DNA of 36,197 nt from Pelagibacteraceae bacterium AG-325-E23 (GTDB lineage: Bacteria; Pseudomonadota; Alphaproteobacteria; Pelagibacterales; Pelagibacteraceae), in NCBI GenBank assembly GCA_003282945.1, contig QBYG01000012.1, forward strand, positions 1 to 36,197, written 5' to 3'. This document shows positions 7,932-16,893 of the stretch, in pieces. Position 1 is the first letter of the stretch. Every line of letters starts with the position of its first letter. The notes below the pieces were generated by a model, which did no database searches, had not been told where the DNA came from, and saw only the letters and a program-made list of their open reading frames with translations. The position numbers and the translations under genes were made by a program.

Positions 7932-8593
7932 TTATGCTTAATTTTTTTGAGAAGTTCTGAAGCTGCAGATTGCTCTGCATTTTTTTTTGAAGATCCAATT
8001 GCGTAAACATATGTACTATTTTTAAGTTTAACACCAACTTTAAAATTTGGTTTATGTCTTGGACCTGTATTAGAGATTAGTTTATAGATAGGTAATATTT
8101 TATAATTTTTCAAAGAGTATTCTTGAAGTTGTGTTTTAGCATCAATAAAGGTAGTTTCTGCATCGTTTATTAAATTTTTCCATAGTTTAAGGATAAAAAT
8201 TTTAGAAACTTCAAAACCTTTATCTAAATAAATAGCTCCAATCAATGCTTCACAACAATCAGAGATAATCTTATTTTCAACTATATTATTTCTCGTTTTT
8301 GAATTACCTGTAATTATAAATTCTTTAAGGTTTAATGAATTTCCAATTTCTAGACATTTATTTTTATTAACTAAAGAGGCTAATTTTTTATCTAATGACC
8401 CAACTTTTTCGTTAGGATATAGCTCATACAATTTTTTTGAAACAACAAGTCCTAGTACTCTATCACCTAAAAATTCAAGGTTTTCATAATTATTATTTGG
8501 ATCATAACTTTTGTGAGTGATGGCTTGCAAAAGGATTTGCTCATTTTTAAAATTTATTTTAATCTTTTTTTGAAGGTATTTGAGAGTGCTCAT
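7928..8593 (-). CDS. rnc: Ribonuclease III
   Basis: Double-strand-specific endoribonuclease that processes rRNA precursors and some mRNAs. 221 residues, full length. The signature NLEFLGDRVLGLVVS (38-52) carries Glu40 and Asp44; the second pair of catalytic acids is Asp112 and Glu115 in SDCCEALIGAIYLD. The double-stranded RNA-binding domain spans ~153-219, with TQLQEYSLKN at its start and SSKKNAEQSAASELLKK (201-217) as its last helix. It lies two bases after lepB, in the conserved lepB-rnc order, and overlaps recO by four bases. Confidence 0.97.
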   Translation of the reverse strand: MSTLKYLQKKIKINFKNEQILLQAITHKSYDPNNNYENLEFLGDRVLGLVVSKKLYELYPNEKVGSLDKKLASLVNKNKCLEIGNSLNLKEFIITGNSKTRNNIVENKIISDCCEALIGAIYLDKGFEVSKIFILKLWKNLINDAETTFIDAKTQLQEYSLKNYKILPIYKLISNTGPRHKPNFKVGVKLKNSTYVYAIGSSKKNAEQSAASELLKKIKHK

Positions 8594-8595
8594 AA

Positions 8596-9324
8596 TTAAT
8601 CAATTAATTTGAAAAATCTATTTAACCTTAATATTTCATTCCATTTCCAAAATTTAACAATACTTCCTATAAATGGATCTGATGAAAAAAATAATATTTG
8701 AGCTTTACCTACAAGATTATTTTTATGAACATATCCAACTTCAGATAAAAATCTACTATCTTTTGAACAATCCCTATTATCTCCTAAGAAAAATAAATGA
8801 TCTTTTGGAACAAGGTATTTATCTGTCTCAGCGAAAGTAATATCAGTTCTGTATGATGCCAAATAAACTTTTCCGTTTGGTAGCCTTTCCTCAAATGTGT
8901 TAACTTTTATTTTTGATTTTCCACAATAATTAGTGATATTTTTTGATTTAATTGTTTTTAAAATTTGATTTCCATTAAGGTAAAGATCGCCATTAATAAA
9001 CTGAATTGTATCTCCTGGTAAACCAATAACACGCTTTATATAATCGGTTCTATTATCGGCCGGAGTTTTAAATACAGCAATGTCACCTCTTTTAGGATTA
9101 TCGTTAAAAATACGATTTTCAAAAATAGGTGGACTAAATGGGAAGGAATGCTTGCTATAACCATATGTGAATTTTGTTACAAAAAGTCTATCCCCAACTA
9201 ATAAATTTGGTTCCATTGACGATGAAGGAATATAAAAAGGTTGCAACAAAATTGATCTAATTAAAACCGCAATGATAAGTGCATAAATTATAGTTTTAAG
9301 ATTTTCAATAATTATTTTTTTCAT
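8596..9324 (-). CDS. lepB: Signal peptidase I
   Basis: Membrane-anchored serine/lysine protease that removes signal peptides from exported proteins, acting on the periplasmic face. 242 residues. One membrane segment (~9-27) is followed by box B, PSSSMEPNLLVGD (33-45), with nucleophile Ser36. Box D, DYIKRVIGLPGD (94-105), holds the general base Lys97. Box E appears as FFLGDNRDCSKDSR near residue 180. The ATG overlaps the acpS stop in ATGA. The lepB-rnc pairing is conserved in proteobacteria. An in-window candidate substrate is the transglycosylase at 14606, which has a signal peptide. Confidence 0.97.
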   Translation of the reverse strand: MKKIIIENLKTIIYALIIAVLIRSILLQPFYIPSSSMEPNLLVGDRLFVTKFTYGYSKHSFPFSPPIFENRIFNDNPKRGDIAVFKTPADNRTDYIKRVIGLPGDTIQFINGDLYLNGNQILKTIKSKNITNYCGKSKIKVNTFEERLPNGKVYLASYRTDITFAETDKYLVPKDHLFFLGDNRDCSKDSRFLSEVGYVHKNNLVGKAQILFFSSDPFIGSIVKFWKWNEILRLNRFFKLID

Positions 9325-9710
9325 ATTATTTTATCTATAACAACAAACGCTATTGAATAATCTTTTTCATCAGAAAGTGATAAAAAGACTTTAAATTTTT
9401 GTATTTTGAATTTTTTTTGCAAAAAATTGTTTAATTTTTTTGATAGTGAAATATATGGCTTTCCATTCTTGTAATTCTTAATTTCAATATCTATAAAATT
9501 TATATTTGACCTAAAGCCAGTTCCAATCGCTTTAACAAATGCCTCTTTTGCTGCAAATCTTTTTGCATAAAAATTAATTTTGTTTTTTAATTTTTTTCCT
9601 TGTTGAATTTCTTTTTCTGTAAAAATTCTATTTAAAAAACCTTTAATTTTTAATGAATTATTTATTCTACTGTTTTTAATAATATCAACACCATTACCTA
9701 TTATATGCAT
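9321..9710 (-). CDS. acpS: Holo-[acyl-carrier-protein] synthase
   Basis: Transfers 4'-phosphopantetheine from CoA to the serine of acyl carrier protein, activating fatty acid synthesis. 129 residues, standard length. The two Mg-binding motifs are GNGVDIIKNSRI (6-15, Asp9) and the KRFAAKEAFVKAIGTG helix (50-65, Glu56). The remaining strand FKVFLSLSDEKDYSIAFVV is the usual C-terminus. Start is ATG at 9710, sharing one base with the pdxJ stop. The pdxJ-acpS-lepB-rnc order is typical of proteobacteria. Confidence 0.96.
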   Translation of the reverse strand: MHIIGNGVDIIKNSRINNSLKIKGFLNRIFTEKEIQQGKKLKNKINFYAKRFAAKEAFVKAIGTGFRSNINFIDIEIKNYKNGKPYISLSKKLNNFLQKKFKIQKFKVFLSLSDEKDYSIAFVVIDKII

Positions 9711-10429
9711 TATTTTAATATTTTAATAAATTGTTTAACTACTTTTGAAATACTATGTGAGACAGACTCTCCAATTATAAAATGGCCTATATTAAATTCC
9801 TCAATATGTTTTATCTTATTTAGTATTTTTGTTGTCTTATAATCCATACCATGTCCAGCATGAACCTCTAAACCTATTTTATTTCCATAAAAGGCACATT
9901 TTTTAATTTTATTTAGCTCTTTAGTATAATTTTTCTTTTGTTTTATTTGGTTAGAAACCTTACCTGTATGTATTTCTATACATTTGCTTCCTAAGATTTT
10001 TGATAATTTTATATCTTGCAGAGATGGATTTATAAATAAGCTTGTTCTAATATTATTTCTATTAAAAATTTCTAATATTTTTTTGATTTTATTTTTATTC
10101 TTTTTCAAATTTAATCCTCCTTCAGTAGTAACTTCATTTCTTTTTTCAGGAACAAGACAAATAAAAGAAGGTTTATTTTTTAATGCAATATTAATCATTT
10201 TTGGATCTGAGGCTATTTCCAAATTAATAGGGATTGATTTATCTGATGAGAGAATTTTTAAATCCATATCATTAATGTGTCGCCTATCCTCTCTTAAATG
10301 AACAGTAATTGAGTCTGCGCCAGCCTTTAAAACATCTAAAGCTACAGTATAGGGATCAGGATGTTTTTCACCTCTAGCATTTCTCAACGTTGCAACATGG
10401 TCTATGTTAACCCCAAGTCTCTTTTTCAT
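9710..10429 (-). CDS. pdxJ: Pyridoxine 5'-phosphate synthase
   Basis: Condenses 1-deoxyxylulose 5-phosphate with 3-amino-1-phosphohydroxyacetone in the DXP-dependent vitamin B6 route; the product leads to PLP, the cofactor of GlyA in this window. 239 residues, TIM barrel. The N-terminus MKKRLGVNIDHVATLRNARG is diagnostic, followed by HPDPYTVALD, the DSITVHLREDRRHI strand, CLVPEKRNEVTTEGGL and, near the end, GLEVHAGHGMDY and EFNIGHFIIGESV. It overlaps the pyrE stop by four bases (ATGA) and shares one base with acpS. Confidence 0.98.
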   Translation of the reverse strand: MKKRLGVNIDHVATLRNARGEKHPDPYTVALDVLKAGADSITVHLREDRRHINDMDLKILSSDKSIPINLEIASDPKMINIALKNKPSFICLVPEKRNEVTTEGGLNLKKNKNKIKKILEIFNRNNIRTSLFINPSLQDIKLSKILGSKCIEIHTGKVSNQIKQKKNYTKELNKIKKCAFYGNKIGLEVHAGHGMDYKTTKILNKIKHIEEFNIGHFIIGESVSHSISKVVKQFIKILK

Positions 10430-11016
10430 TTTAAAAATCTGCTTCCAGGTTTGGTAATTGGAATTTTTTTAAGACTTTTAGGAATATTATTTTCTTTAAA
10501 AGTGGGAATTTTTAATTTTACTTGTGAGATAATATTTTTTTTCTTAATTTTTAAAGTTTTCTTATTAGATCTGTCAATTAAACATGCAAATCCTAATAAA
10601 ATTGCTCCAGACTTTTTTATTAGTTTAGCACACTCTAAACTTGATTTTCCTGTAGTTATGACATCTTCGATAATTAAAACTCTTGATTTTTTTTTAATAT
10701 GAAAACCTCTTCTTAGCTTAAATTTTCCCTCAACACGCTCACAAAAAATTGTTTCTTTTTTTAAAACTCTACCGATCTCATAACCAATAATAATTCCACC
10801 CATAGCCGGTGAAAGAATTAAGTCAATATTTTTAAATGTTTTTTTTATTTTACTTGCTAAAGATTTAGTAAATTTTTCAGATTTATTTGGAAAGCTTAGT
10901 AATTTTGCACACTGCACATAAGAAGGTGAATGTAATCCAGATGACAATACAAAATGTCCATCTAACAAAGCGTTAGTTTTTCTTAAAACTGCTAAAGAGT
11001 TTTTTAAAGAAAGCAT
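10426..11016 (-). CDS. pyrE: Orotate phosphoribosyltransferase
   Basis: Fifth step of pyrimidine synthesis: orotate + PRPP to orotidine 5'-phosphate. 196 residues. FVLSSGLHSPSYVQCAKLL (22-40) forms the orotate side, and the PRPP-binding loop is VLIIEDVITTGKS (113-125). Start is ATG at 11016; the N-terminus MLSLKNSLAVLRKTNALLDG fits the family and no later ATG precedes the conserved core. This start lies 44 bases inside the end of rsh, an unusually long same-strand overlap even for this compact genome. The C-terminal ~50 residues are Lys-rich and divergent. Confidence 0.94.
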   Translation of the reverse strand: MLSLKNSLAVLRKTNALLDGHFVLSSGLHSPSYVQCAKLLSFPNKSEKFTKSLASKIKKTFKNIDLILSPAMGGIIIGYEIGRVLKKETIFCERVEGKFKLRRGFHIKKKSRVLIIEDVITTGKSSLECAKLIKKSGAILLGFACLIDRSNKKTLKIKKKNIISQVKLKIPTFKENNIPKSLKKIPITKPGSRFLK

Positions 11017-12715
11017 ATTTTTTATTTTTGTGTCTAATAATTTTAAATTTGTATTCTTTTTGTTTTAGTTCACTTATCAATTTTGTAAAGTTCTTAAGAT
11101 CATGTATGATTAGATTAAATTTAAAATTAATCCTTCCATTAAGTTTTTCCACCATTTCCACACTTGAAATATTAACAAAATTTTCACCAATCATAGTTGT
11201 TACATCACCCATCTTTCCAGGTTCGTCTGGTAGCGAAATCCAAAGTGTAGTATTATATCTTTTTTCCTTAATCGGTTTACTATTTTCTCGGTATTGCCAA
11301 TAACGTCTAATTGCAGCACGAGCTTTACCTGTTTTTGTGCTGGTTAACCAATGTAACGAAGGGGAGGCTTTTTTAGAGGTGATTATCTTAACTACATCTC
11401 CATTTCTTAATATTGATTGCAAAGCACTTTCATTTCCATTTATTTCACAACCCACCGCAGCGTCTCCGATTTGAGTATGTACCGCATAGGCAAAATCTAT
11501 TGGTGTCGCATTTTTAGGTAGTTTTATAATTGATCCTTTTGGGGTGAAACAAAAGGCATTTTCTTGGAACATTTGAAGTTTTGTATATTCATAAGAGTCA
11601 TCTGGATTTTCGTTTTTGTCAATAATTTCAACTAAATCTGCTAACCAATCATACTCCTTCCATGTCAAAGAATTAAATTTTTCTGATGATTTATATTTCC
11701 AGTGAGAAGCAATACCTCTTTCCGCGAAATCATGCATTTGTTTTGTTCTTAATTGAATTTCAATTGGTCTTTTATTTGGTCCTATAATAGCTGTGTGTAA
11801 TGATTGATATTTATTGATTTTAGGTGATGAAATATAATCTTTAAATTTACCTGGTATACAATTCCATTTGCTATGAAAAATTCCTAAAGCTTTATAACAA
11901 TCCTCAATATTATCTAAAATAATTCTAAACCCAATAATGTCTGTTATTTGTTCAAGAGAAGTTCTTTTTTTTTGGATTTTTCTCCAAATTGAAAAGGGAG
12001 TTTTCTCTCTTCCAACAATTTTCGGTTCTATATTTTTGTTTTTAAGTATTTCAAAGAACTCATCAGAAATATTATTGAAGTTTATTAGATTATTTTCTTT
12101 AATTTTATCTAATCTGTCTTTTATCAATTTTCTTGCATCTTCATTTAAAACTTCAAAAGAAAGGTCTTCTAATTCATCTCTTATACGATGCATGCCCATC
12201 CTATCTGCAAGTGGCGCATAAATTTCCATTGTTTCTTTTGCTTTTCTAATTTGCTTTTCTTTATCAACAACTTTAATGGTACGCATATTGTGTAGTCTAT
12301 CAGCGAGTTTCACCAGTAAAACTCGGATGTCTTTTGATGTTGCTAATATTAATTTTCTAAAATTTTCTGCTTTTGAGTTTGATATTGCTTGATTTTCAAA
12401 CTCAGAAATTTTTGTAACACCGTCAACTAAATCAGCAACCTCTTTTCCAAATTCTGCTTCTATTGTATTATAAGTTGCATGAGTATCTTCTATTGTATCA
12501 TGGAGTAAACCAGTAGCTATAGTTGCACTGTCTAGCTTTAACTCAGTTAAAATATTTGCAACTGCTATCGGATGAATAATATAAGGTGAGCCCTCATCTC
12601 TTTTTTGTTTTTCATGGGCTTTTAAAGCAAAATCATAGGCTTTTGATAAAGTTTCTGGATTAAGAAATTTGTTATAATTTTTTACCTTATTAATTAATTC
12701 TTCAGATTTAAGCAT
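10973..12715 (-). CDS. rsh: (p)ppGpp synthetase/hydrolase (RelA/SpoT homologue), shortened regulatory region
   Basis: Stringent-response enzyme making and degrading (p)ppGpp. 580 residues against ~700-740 for typical long RSH proteins. HD hydrolase domain ~25-195: HP at 48-49, HDTIEDT (72-78) and DRLHNMRT (139-146). Synthetase domain ~230-345: REKTPFSIWRKIQKK (236-250), FKDYISSPKINKYQSLHT (291-308), EIQLRT (319-324) and GIASHWKYK (334-342). TGS domain ~386-448, then HWLTSTKTGKARAAIRRYWQ (455-474). An ACT-like domain follows almost at once (~488-562, SLPDEPGKMGDVTTMIGENF). Most of the helical linker and the whole zinc-finger/CC (RIS) region, roughly 130 residues, are missing. Both catalytic halves look intact. 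No rpoZ lies beside it. Confidence 0.94.
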   Translation of the reverse strand: MLKSEELINKVKNYNKFLNPETLSKAYDFALKAHEKQKRDEGSPYIIHPIAVANILTELKLDSATIATGLLHDTIEDTHATYNTIEAEFGKEVADLVDGVTKISEFENQAISNSKAENFRKLILATSKDIRVLLVKLADRLHNMRTIKVVDKEKQIRKAKETMEIYAPLADRMGMHRIRDELEDLSFEVLNEDARKLIKDRLDKIKENNLINFNNISDEFFEILKNKNIEPKIVGREKTPFSIWRKIQKKRTSLEQITDIIGFRIILDNIEDCYKALGIFHSKWNCIPGKFKDYISSPKINKYQSLHTAIIGPNKRPIEIQLRTKQMHDFAERGIASHWKYKSSEKFNSLTWKEYDWLADLVEIIDKNENPDDSYEYTKLQMFQENAFCFTPKGSIIKLPKNATPIDFAYAVHTQIGDAAVGCEINGNESALQSILRNGDVVKIITSKKASPSLHWLTSTKTGKARAAIRRYWQYRENSKPIKEKRYNTTLWISLPDEPGKMGDVTTMIGENFVNISSVEMVEKLNGRINFKFNLIIHDLKNFTKLISELKQKEYKFKIIRHKNKKYAFFKKLFSSFKKN

Positions 12716-12731
12716 TAGTATTTATATCATT

Positions 12732-13262
12732 TTATTGAGCAATTTTAATACCCAATAACTGATCTGAGGTTAAATTTGACATTAAAATGACTATATTTTT
12801 ATTAAGTTTGGGGTGAACCCAATCTTTATCTAATTCATATAAAGGAAATAGAACAAAATTTCTATTATGCATTCTTTTATGGGGAGTATTGAGTTTATGA
12901 TTTCCAAGTTTTCTATGGATTATTTCACCATTATAATCAATTATATCAATATCACATATTCTTGGATGATTTCTTTTTGACTTTATTCTTCCCAATTTTT
13001 TTTCAATTTTTTTAATTTTTAAAAATAATTTGGTTATATTTAATTTTGTCTCAATCAATATGACAGAATTAATAAAGTTTGGAAAATTTTCATTTGGCCA
13101 AGATTTTGTGCTATAAAATTTCGATCTTTTCTTTATAAAAATTCCCTCTTTTTGGATTAAATCAATACTTTTATTTAGATTATTTTTCTTGTCACCAAGA
13201 TTAGAACCTAATGCCAGGTATACAAAATTAACTTGATTTTCTAATATATCTTGCTTTTTCAC
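12732..13262 (-). CDS. folK: 2-amino-4-hydroxy-6-hydroxymethyldihydropteridine pyrophosphokinase (HPPK)
   Basis: Folate synthesis: transfers pyrophosphate from ATP to 6-hydroxymethyl-dihydropterin. 176 residues. Motifs: [15 protein letters not shown] (15-29), FYSTKSW and FPNFINSVI (49-68), then [13 protein letters not shown] (98-110) with the two Mg-binding aspartates Asp104 and Asp106, and [19 protein letters not shown] (126-144). The start is GTG at 13262, 35 bases inside smpB; there is no ATG between it and the conserved ALGSN core. A later GTG/TTG start cannot be excluded because the first ten residues are not conserved. The folate context fits GlyA and sarcosine oxidase, both folate users. 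Confidence 0.93.
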   Translation of the reverse strand: MKKQDILENQVNFVYLALGSNLGDKKNNLNKSIDLIQKEGIFIKKRSKFYSTKSWPNENFPNFINSVILIETKLNITKLFLKIKKIEKKLGRIKSKRNHPRICDIDIIDYNGEIIHRKLGNHKLNTPHKRMHNRNFVLFPLYELDKDWVHPKLNKNIVILMSNLTSDQLLGIKIAQ

Positions 13263-13698
13263 GGTTCCAGTCTCTTGTTTTCTTTGTCAGTCTTTTATCA
13301 AATTGTTTTTTACCTTTGGCTACTGCAATCTCTAATTTTGCCTTCCCTTTTTTGAAATACATTTTTGTTGGTACAATAGTCAAACCATCTTCATGAATTC
13401 TACCGATAATTTTATTAATTTCTTTTTTATTTAATAAAAGTTTTCTTTCAGAGTAAGGGTTATGATTTGAATAACTAGCTTGTTTATAAATAGGTATATG
13501 AGAATTAATCAAAAAAATTTCTCCATCTTTATCGACAGCATATGAATCTGCTATATTTATTTTACCTGATCTTACTGATTTTATTTCAGAACCTTTTAAA
13601 ACTATACCTGCTTCAAATATCTCTTTAAAAAAATAATTAAAAGATGCTTTTCTATTAATTGTAATGATTTTTAAACCAGGAGTGGTTTTTTTATTCAT
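13228..13698 (-). CDS. smpB: SsrA-binding protein SmpB
   Basis: Binds tmRNA and delivers it to stalled ribosomes in trans-translation. 156 residues, standard length. The OB-fold shows [20 protein letters not shown] and [20 protein letters not shown] (34-53), then [20 protein letters not shown] and [10 protein letters not shown]. The basic C-terminal tail, [20 protein letters not shown], is the part that enters the decoding site. It overlaps dapA by 8 bases and folK by 35. dapA-smpB adjacency is common in alphaproteobacteria. The tmRNA gene itself is not in this window. Confidence 0.97.
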   Translation of the reverse strand: MNKKTTPGLKIITINRKASFNYFFKEIFEAGIVLKGSEIKSVRSGKINIADSYAVDKDGEIFLINSHIPIYKQASYSNHNPYSERKLLLNKKEINKIIGRIHEDGLTIVPTKMYFKKGKAKLEIAVAKGKKQFDKRLTKKTRDWNREKARYIRKSS

Positions 13699-14578
13699 TA
13701 ATTAATTCGGCAGATATAAGAGCTTTTTTAACCTCAGCTTTTGTTTTATCTAAAACTGTTACCAAAGGCAATCTCACATTATCATCACATAGACCTATCA
13801 ATTTAGCTGCGTATTTAACTGGTGATGGATTGCTCTCAATAAACAAAGATTTATGAACTGGCTGAAGTTTTTTATCTATCTCCTCAGCCATTTTTTGCTC
13901 ACCTTTATCCTCTGATTTTGAAAATTTTTGCATATCAGAACACATTTTAGGAGCTATGTTGGCTGTAACAGAAATGCACCCTACGCCACCTCTTTTATTA
14001 TATTCATAAGCAAGACCATCCTCACCTGTTAGTTGGATAAATTCATTGCCAATTTTTTTGAAAGTCTCATCTACTCTGTTCAAATCACCAGTTGCATCTT
14101 TAACGCCAACAATGTTCTTAAGCTCAAATAATCTTGCCATAGTATCTACTGTCATATCAATAACTGATCTGCCAGGAATATTATAAATTATGATTGGTAT
14201 GCCACATTTGTCGTTTATAGCCTTGTAATGCTGATATAAGCCCTCCTGAGTGGGTTTGTTATAATAAGGTGTCACTATCAAGGCCCCGTCTGCTCCAGCT
14301 TTTTCAGCGTGCTCTGTGAGTGATATAGCTTCTGTAGTAGAATTTGATCCGGTGCCTGCAATTACAGGAATTTTTCCTTTAGCTTCTTTTATACAGAGCT
14401 CTATGACTTTCTCATGTTCTTTATGTGAAAGAGTTGGAGACTCACCAGTTGTGCCTGCTGGCACAAGTCCGTTTGTTCCATTTTCTAAATGAAAATTAAT
14501 AATTTTTATATAAGTTTCCTCATCAAGGCTATCGCCTTTAAATGGTGTTACTAATGCTACATTTGAACCTTTAAACAT
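13691..14578 (-). CDS. dapA: 4-hydroxy-tetrahydrodipicolinate synthase
   Basis: First committed step of lysine/diaminopimelate synthesis: condenses pyruvate with aspartate semialdehyde. 295 residues. Active-site residues are visible: Thr43-Thr44 in [11 protein letters not shown], Tyr132 in YNIPGRS, Arg137 for the semialdehyde carboxylate, and the Schiff-base Lys160 in [11 protein letters not shown] (155-165). The product also feeds peptidoglycan, matching the divergent transglycosylase gene. Start ATG at 14578 is 27 bases from the divergent start at 14606, so promoters for both must be very short or lie within coding sequence. Confidence 0.98.
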   Translation of the reverse strand: MFKGSNVALVTPFKGDSLDEETYIKIINFHLENGTNGLVPAGTTGESPTLSHKEHEKVIELCIKEAKGKIPVIAGTGSNSTTEAISLTEHAEKAGADGALIVTPYYNKPTQEGLYQHYKAINDKCGIPIIIYNIPGRSVIDMTVDTMARLFELKNIVGVKDATGDLNRVDETFKKIGNEFIQLTGEDGLAYEYNKRGGVGCISVTANIAPKMCSDMQKFSKSEDKGEQKMAEEIDKKLQPVHKSLFIESNPSPVKYAAKLIGLCDDNVRLPLVTVLDKTKAEVKKALISAELINE

Positions 14579-14605
14579 AAATATTTATATCATAAGTTAT
14601 TAAAA

Positions 14606-16792
14606 ATGATTTTTAGAAAATCTAAATTACTATTAACAACTATATTTTTTTTAAGCTTTTTTCAATCATCATATTCGAATGAAATAATAATACCTAAGAA
14701 AAAACCTGCGTTTAAAAGTCAGGTAGTAGTACCTCCCCTTAAACCTGGAACATTTAATGAAAAACAAAGTTTAAAGGGTGATAAAGATTTACCTAAAGAG
14801 ATCTTTGGAATTCTGCTACCCCCCAAAAAACCACTTATAGTAAAAAAACAAACTTTAAGGACTGTTAAAAAAACCAGATATTATAGTGAAAGAGATTTTG
14901 AATTCGCAAAACAAGCAATTAGATTTATGGAAAAATCTAATTGGAAAGATGCAAAAAATACTGCAAAAAAAGCAAGGGCTCAATCAATATATGATTTTAT
15001 AGAGTGGAGGCATCTTCTTACATCAGGAAATAAAGCAACTTTTTCTGAATACAAAAGGTTTATCGAAAGAGTTAAAGATTATCCAAGATTTAATAGAATT
15101 AAATATCTCGCTGAACACAAAATAAATTTACAAAACCATTCTCCTACTGAAATAATTAATTGGTTTCAAAGCAAAGAACCATTAAGTGGATATGGTAAAA
15201 TGATGCTAGGTGAGAGTTTTATTAAAACTGGAAAGTCTAGCGATGGGATAAAATTGATAAAAGAGGGGTTTATAAATGCAGATCTAAATACAAATAATTT
15301 AAAATATTTTAGAAAAAAATTTAAAAATATTCTAGATACCTCTGATTATATAAATAGAGCTGATTATTATGCTTGGGAGGGTAAACATTGGGATCTTAAA
15401 AGGGTTATTAGATACCTTCCTAGTGAGTATCAATTACTTTATACAGCAAGACAAATATTAATAAGCAGAGGATATGGGGTTGATGAAGCGATAAAAAAAG
15501 TACCAAAAAACTTTAAGAATGATGCTGGTTTAAATTATGATAGATTAAAATGGAGAAGAAAAAAAGGACGCGTCGATAGCTCACTAGAAATTCTTAATAA
15601 AATAAATAGTACCGAAAAATATTTAGTAAGACCAGATAAATGGTGGAAAGAAAGGTCAATAATTGGAAGATCCTTAATTTATAAAAAAAAATATAAAACT
15701 GCTTATAAAATTGTTTCAAATCACGCAATGACAGAAGGTGCAGACTATGCCGAAGCTGAGTGGATGAGTGGCTGGATAGCACTTAGTTTTTTAAAAGATG
15801 CACAACAAGCAGAAAATCATTTTTTAAATTTTTATAGGAATGTTAGCTATCCAATCAGCTTAACTAGAGGTGCTTATTGGTTGGGAAAAACATATGAAAA
15901 AATTGGGGATACAGAAAGCTCAAATAAATGGTTCTTGGAGGGGTCAAAATATTTAACAACCTACTATGGTCAACTCTCACATATGAAAGTAAAACCTCAA
16001 GAGAAATTTGAATTAGATAAATTAATGTTTGTAGATGATGATTATGAACAAGAGTTTTACTCAAAAAAACTTGTCGCAATTGTAGATTTGCTTGATTATT
16101 TAAATAAAGATAAATACACAAAACATATATTAAGATTTCTCGCAAATGATAATGTAGAAAAAGGCAGTGAGGCTTTAGCTGCTAAATTAGCTTCAGATAT
16201 ATCACGTTTTGATTTTGCTATACAAGTTTCTAAAATTGCCTCATATCAAAAAAGATTTCATAACCAATTTAATTATCCAATAATGAGTGTGCCAAAATTT
16301 GTAGGTGGAAGAAAAATTCCTGATCCAGCATTAATATTATCTATTATCAGACAAGAAAGTGAATTTGATACCTCTGCTAGAAGTAGAGTTGGTGCTCAAG
16401 GATTAATGCAACTTATGCCTTATACAGCTAAGACTGTATCAAAACAAGCAAAGTTAGGATACTCGAAATCTAAATTAACAACTGACCCAGAATATAATAT
16501 TAATTTAGGATCTCATTATATTGCAGGATTAATTAATCAATATAAAGGTTCCTACCCTTTTGCTACAGCCGCATACAATGCTGGGCCTAAGAGAGTAAAG
16601 TATTGGAAAAAAATTAATAAGGATCCTCAAAAAAAACAGATTGACTATGTTGATTGGATTGAACTTATTAAGTTTAAAGAAACAAGAAATTACGTGCAAA
16701 GAGTTTTAGAAAATTACAATGTTTACAGGTACATTTTGTCTCAAAAGCCAATTTACCTGAGAGATTTCTTTAAAAATCAGAACTTGTATTAA
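14606..16792 (+). CDS. slt: Soluble lytic murein transglycosylase (Slt70-like)
   Basis: Periplasmic enzyme that cleaves the MurNAc-GlcNAc bond of peptidoglycan with formation of 1,6-anhydro ends. 728 residues. A signal peptide (~1-24, hydrophobic LLLTTIFFLSFFQSSYS) is followed by a Pro/Lys-rich segment (~27-85) with three similar blocks: IIPKKKP, VVPPLKP and LLPPKKP. Residues ~90-550 form a helical superhelix like the Slt70 ring. The catalytic SLT domain is at ~570-710: ILSIIRQESEFD with catalytic Glu584, then SRVGAQGLMQLMPYTA, GSHYIAGLINQYKG and ATAAYNAGPKRVKYW. It is monocistronic and divergent from dapA. The Pro-rich linker could let it span between envelope layers, which is inference. Confidence 0.93.
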   Translation: MIFRKSKLLLTTIFFLSFFQSSYSNEIIIPKKKPAFKSQVVVPPLKPGTFNEKQSLKGDKDLPKEIFGILLPPKKPLIVKKQTLRTVKKTRYYSERDFEFAKQAIRFMEKSNWKDAKNTAKKARAQSIYDFIEWRHLLTSGNKATFSEYKRFIERVKDYPRFNRIKYLAEHKINLQNHSPTEIINWFQSKEPLSGYGKMMLGESFIKTGKSSDGIKLIKEGFINADLNTNNLKYFRKKFKNILDTSDYINRADYYAWEGKHWDLKRVIRYLPSEYQLLYTARQILISRGYGVDEAIKKVPKNFKNDAGLNYDRLKWRRKKGRVDSSLEILNKINSTEKYLVRPDKWWKERSIIGRSLIYKKKYKTAYKIVSNHAMTEGADYAEAEWMSGWIALSFLKDAQQAENHFLNFYRNVSYPISLTRGAYWLGKTYEKIGDTESSNKWFLEGSKYLTTYYGQLSHMKVKPQEKFELDKLMFVDDDYEQEFYSKKLVAIVDLLDYLNKDKYTKHILRFLANDNVEKGSEALAAKLASDISRFDFAIQVSKIASYQKRFHNQFNYPIMSVPKFVGGRKIPDPALILSIIRQESEFDTSARSRVGAQGLMQLMPYTAKTVSKQAKLGYSKSKLTTDPEYNINLGSHYIAGLINQYKGSYPFATAAYNAGPKRVKYWKKINKDPQKKQIDYVDWIELIKFKETRNYVQRVLENYNVYRYILSQKPIYLRDFFKNQNLY

Positions 16793-16793
16793 A

Positions 16794-16884
16794 TGGCGGA
16801 AGAGAAGGGATTCGAACCCTTGGAAGGATTGCTCCTTCGGCAATTTAGCAAACTGCTGGTTTAAGCCAACTCACCCACTCTTCC
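16794..16884 (-). tRNA. tRNA-Ser (anticodon GCT)
   Basis: A 91-base class II tRNA with CCA encoded. The acceptor stem pairs GGAAGAG with CTCTTCC and the discriminator base is G. The anticodon stem is five pairs with one G-T wobble; its loop is TTGCTAA with anticodon GCT at 16847-16849, which reads AGC/AGT serine codons. A long variable arm (CGAAGGAGCAATCCTTC region) identifies tRNA-Ser. The T arm is AAGGG-TTCGAAT-CCCTT. It lies between the transglycosylase gene, one base away on the other strand, and the sox operon. No integrase or duplicated tRNA end is nearby. Confidence 0.97.
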
Positions 16885-16893
16885 GTTGATACA

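Noticed and set aside
16794-16884. tRNA-Ser as an integration site for a mobile island carrying sox
   Set aside because: No integrase, no repeat of the tRNA 3' end, no transposase, and the flanking genes have native-looking composition.
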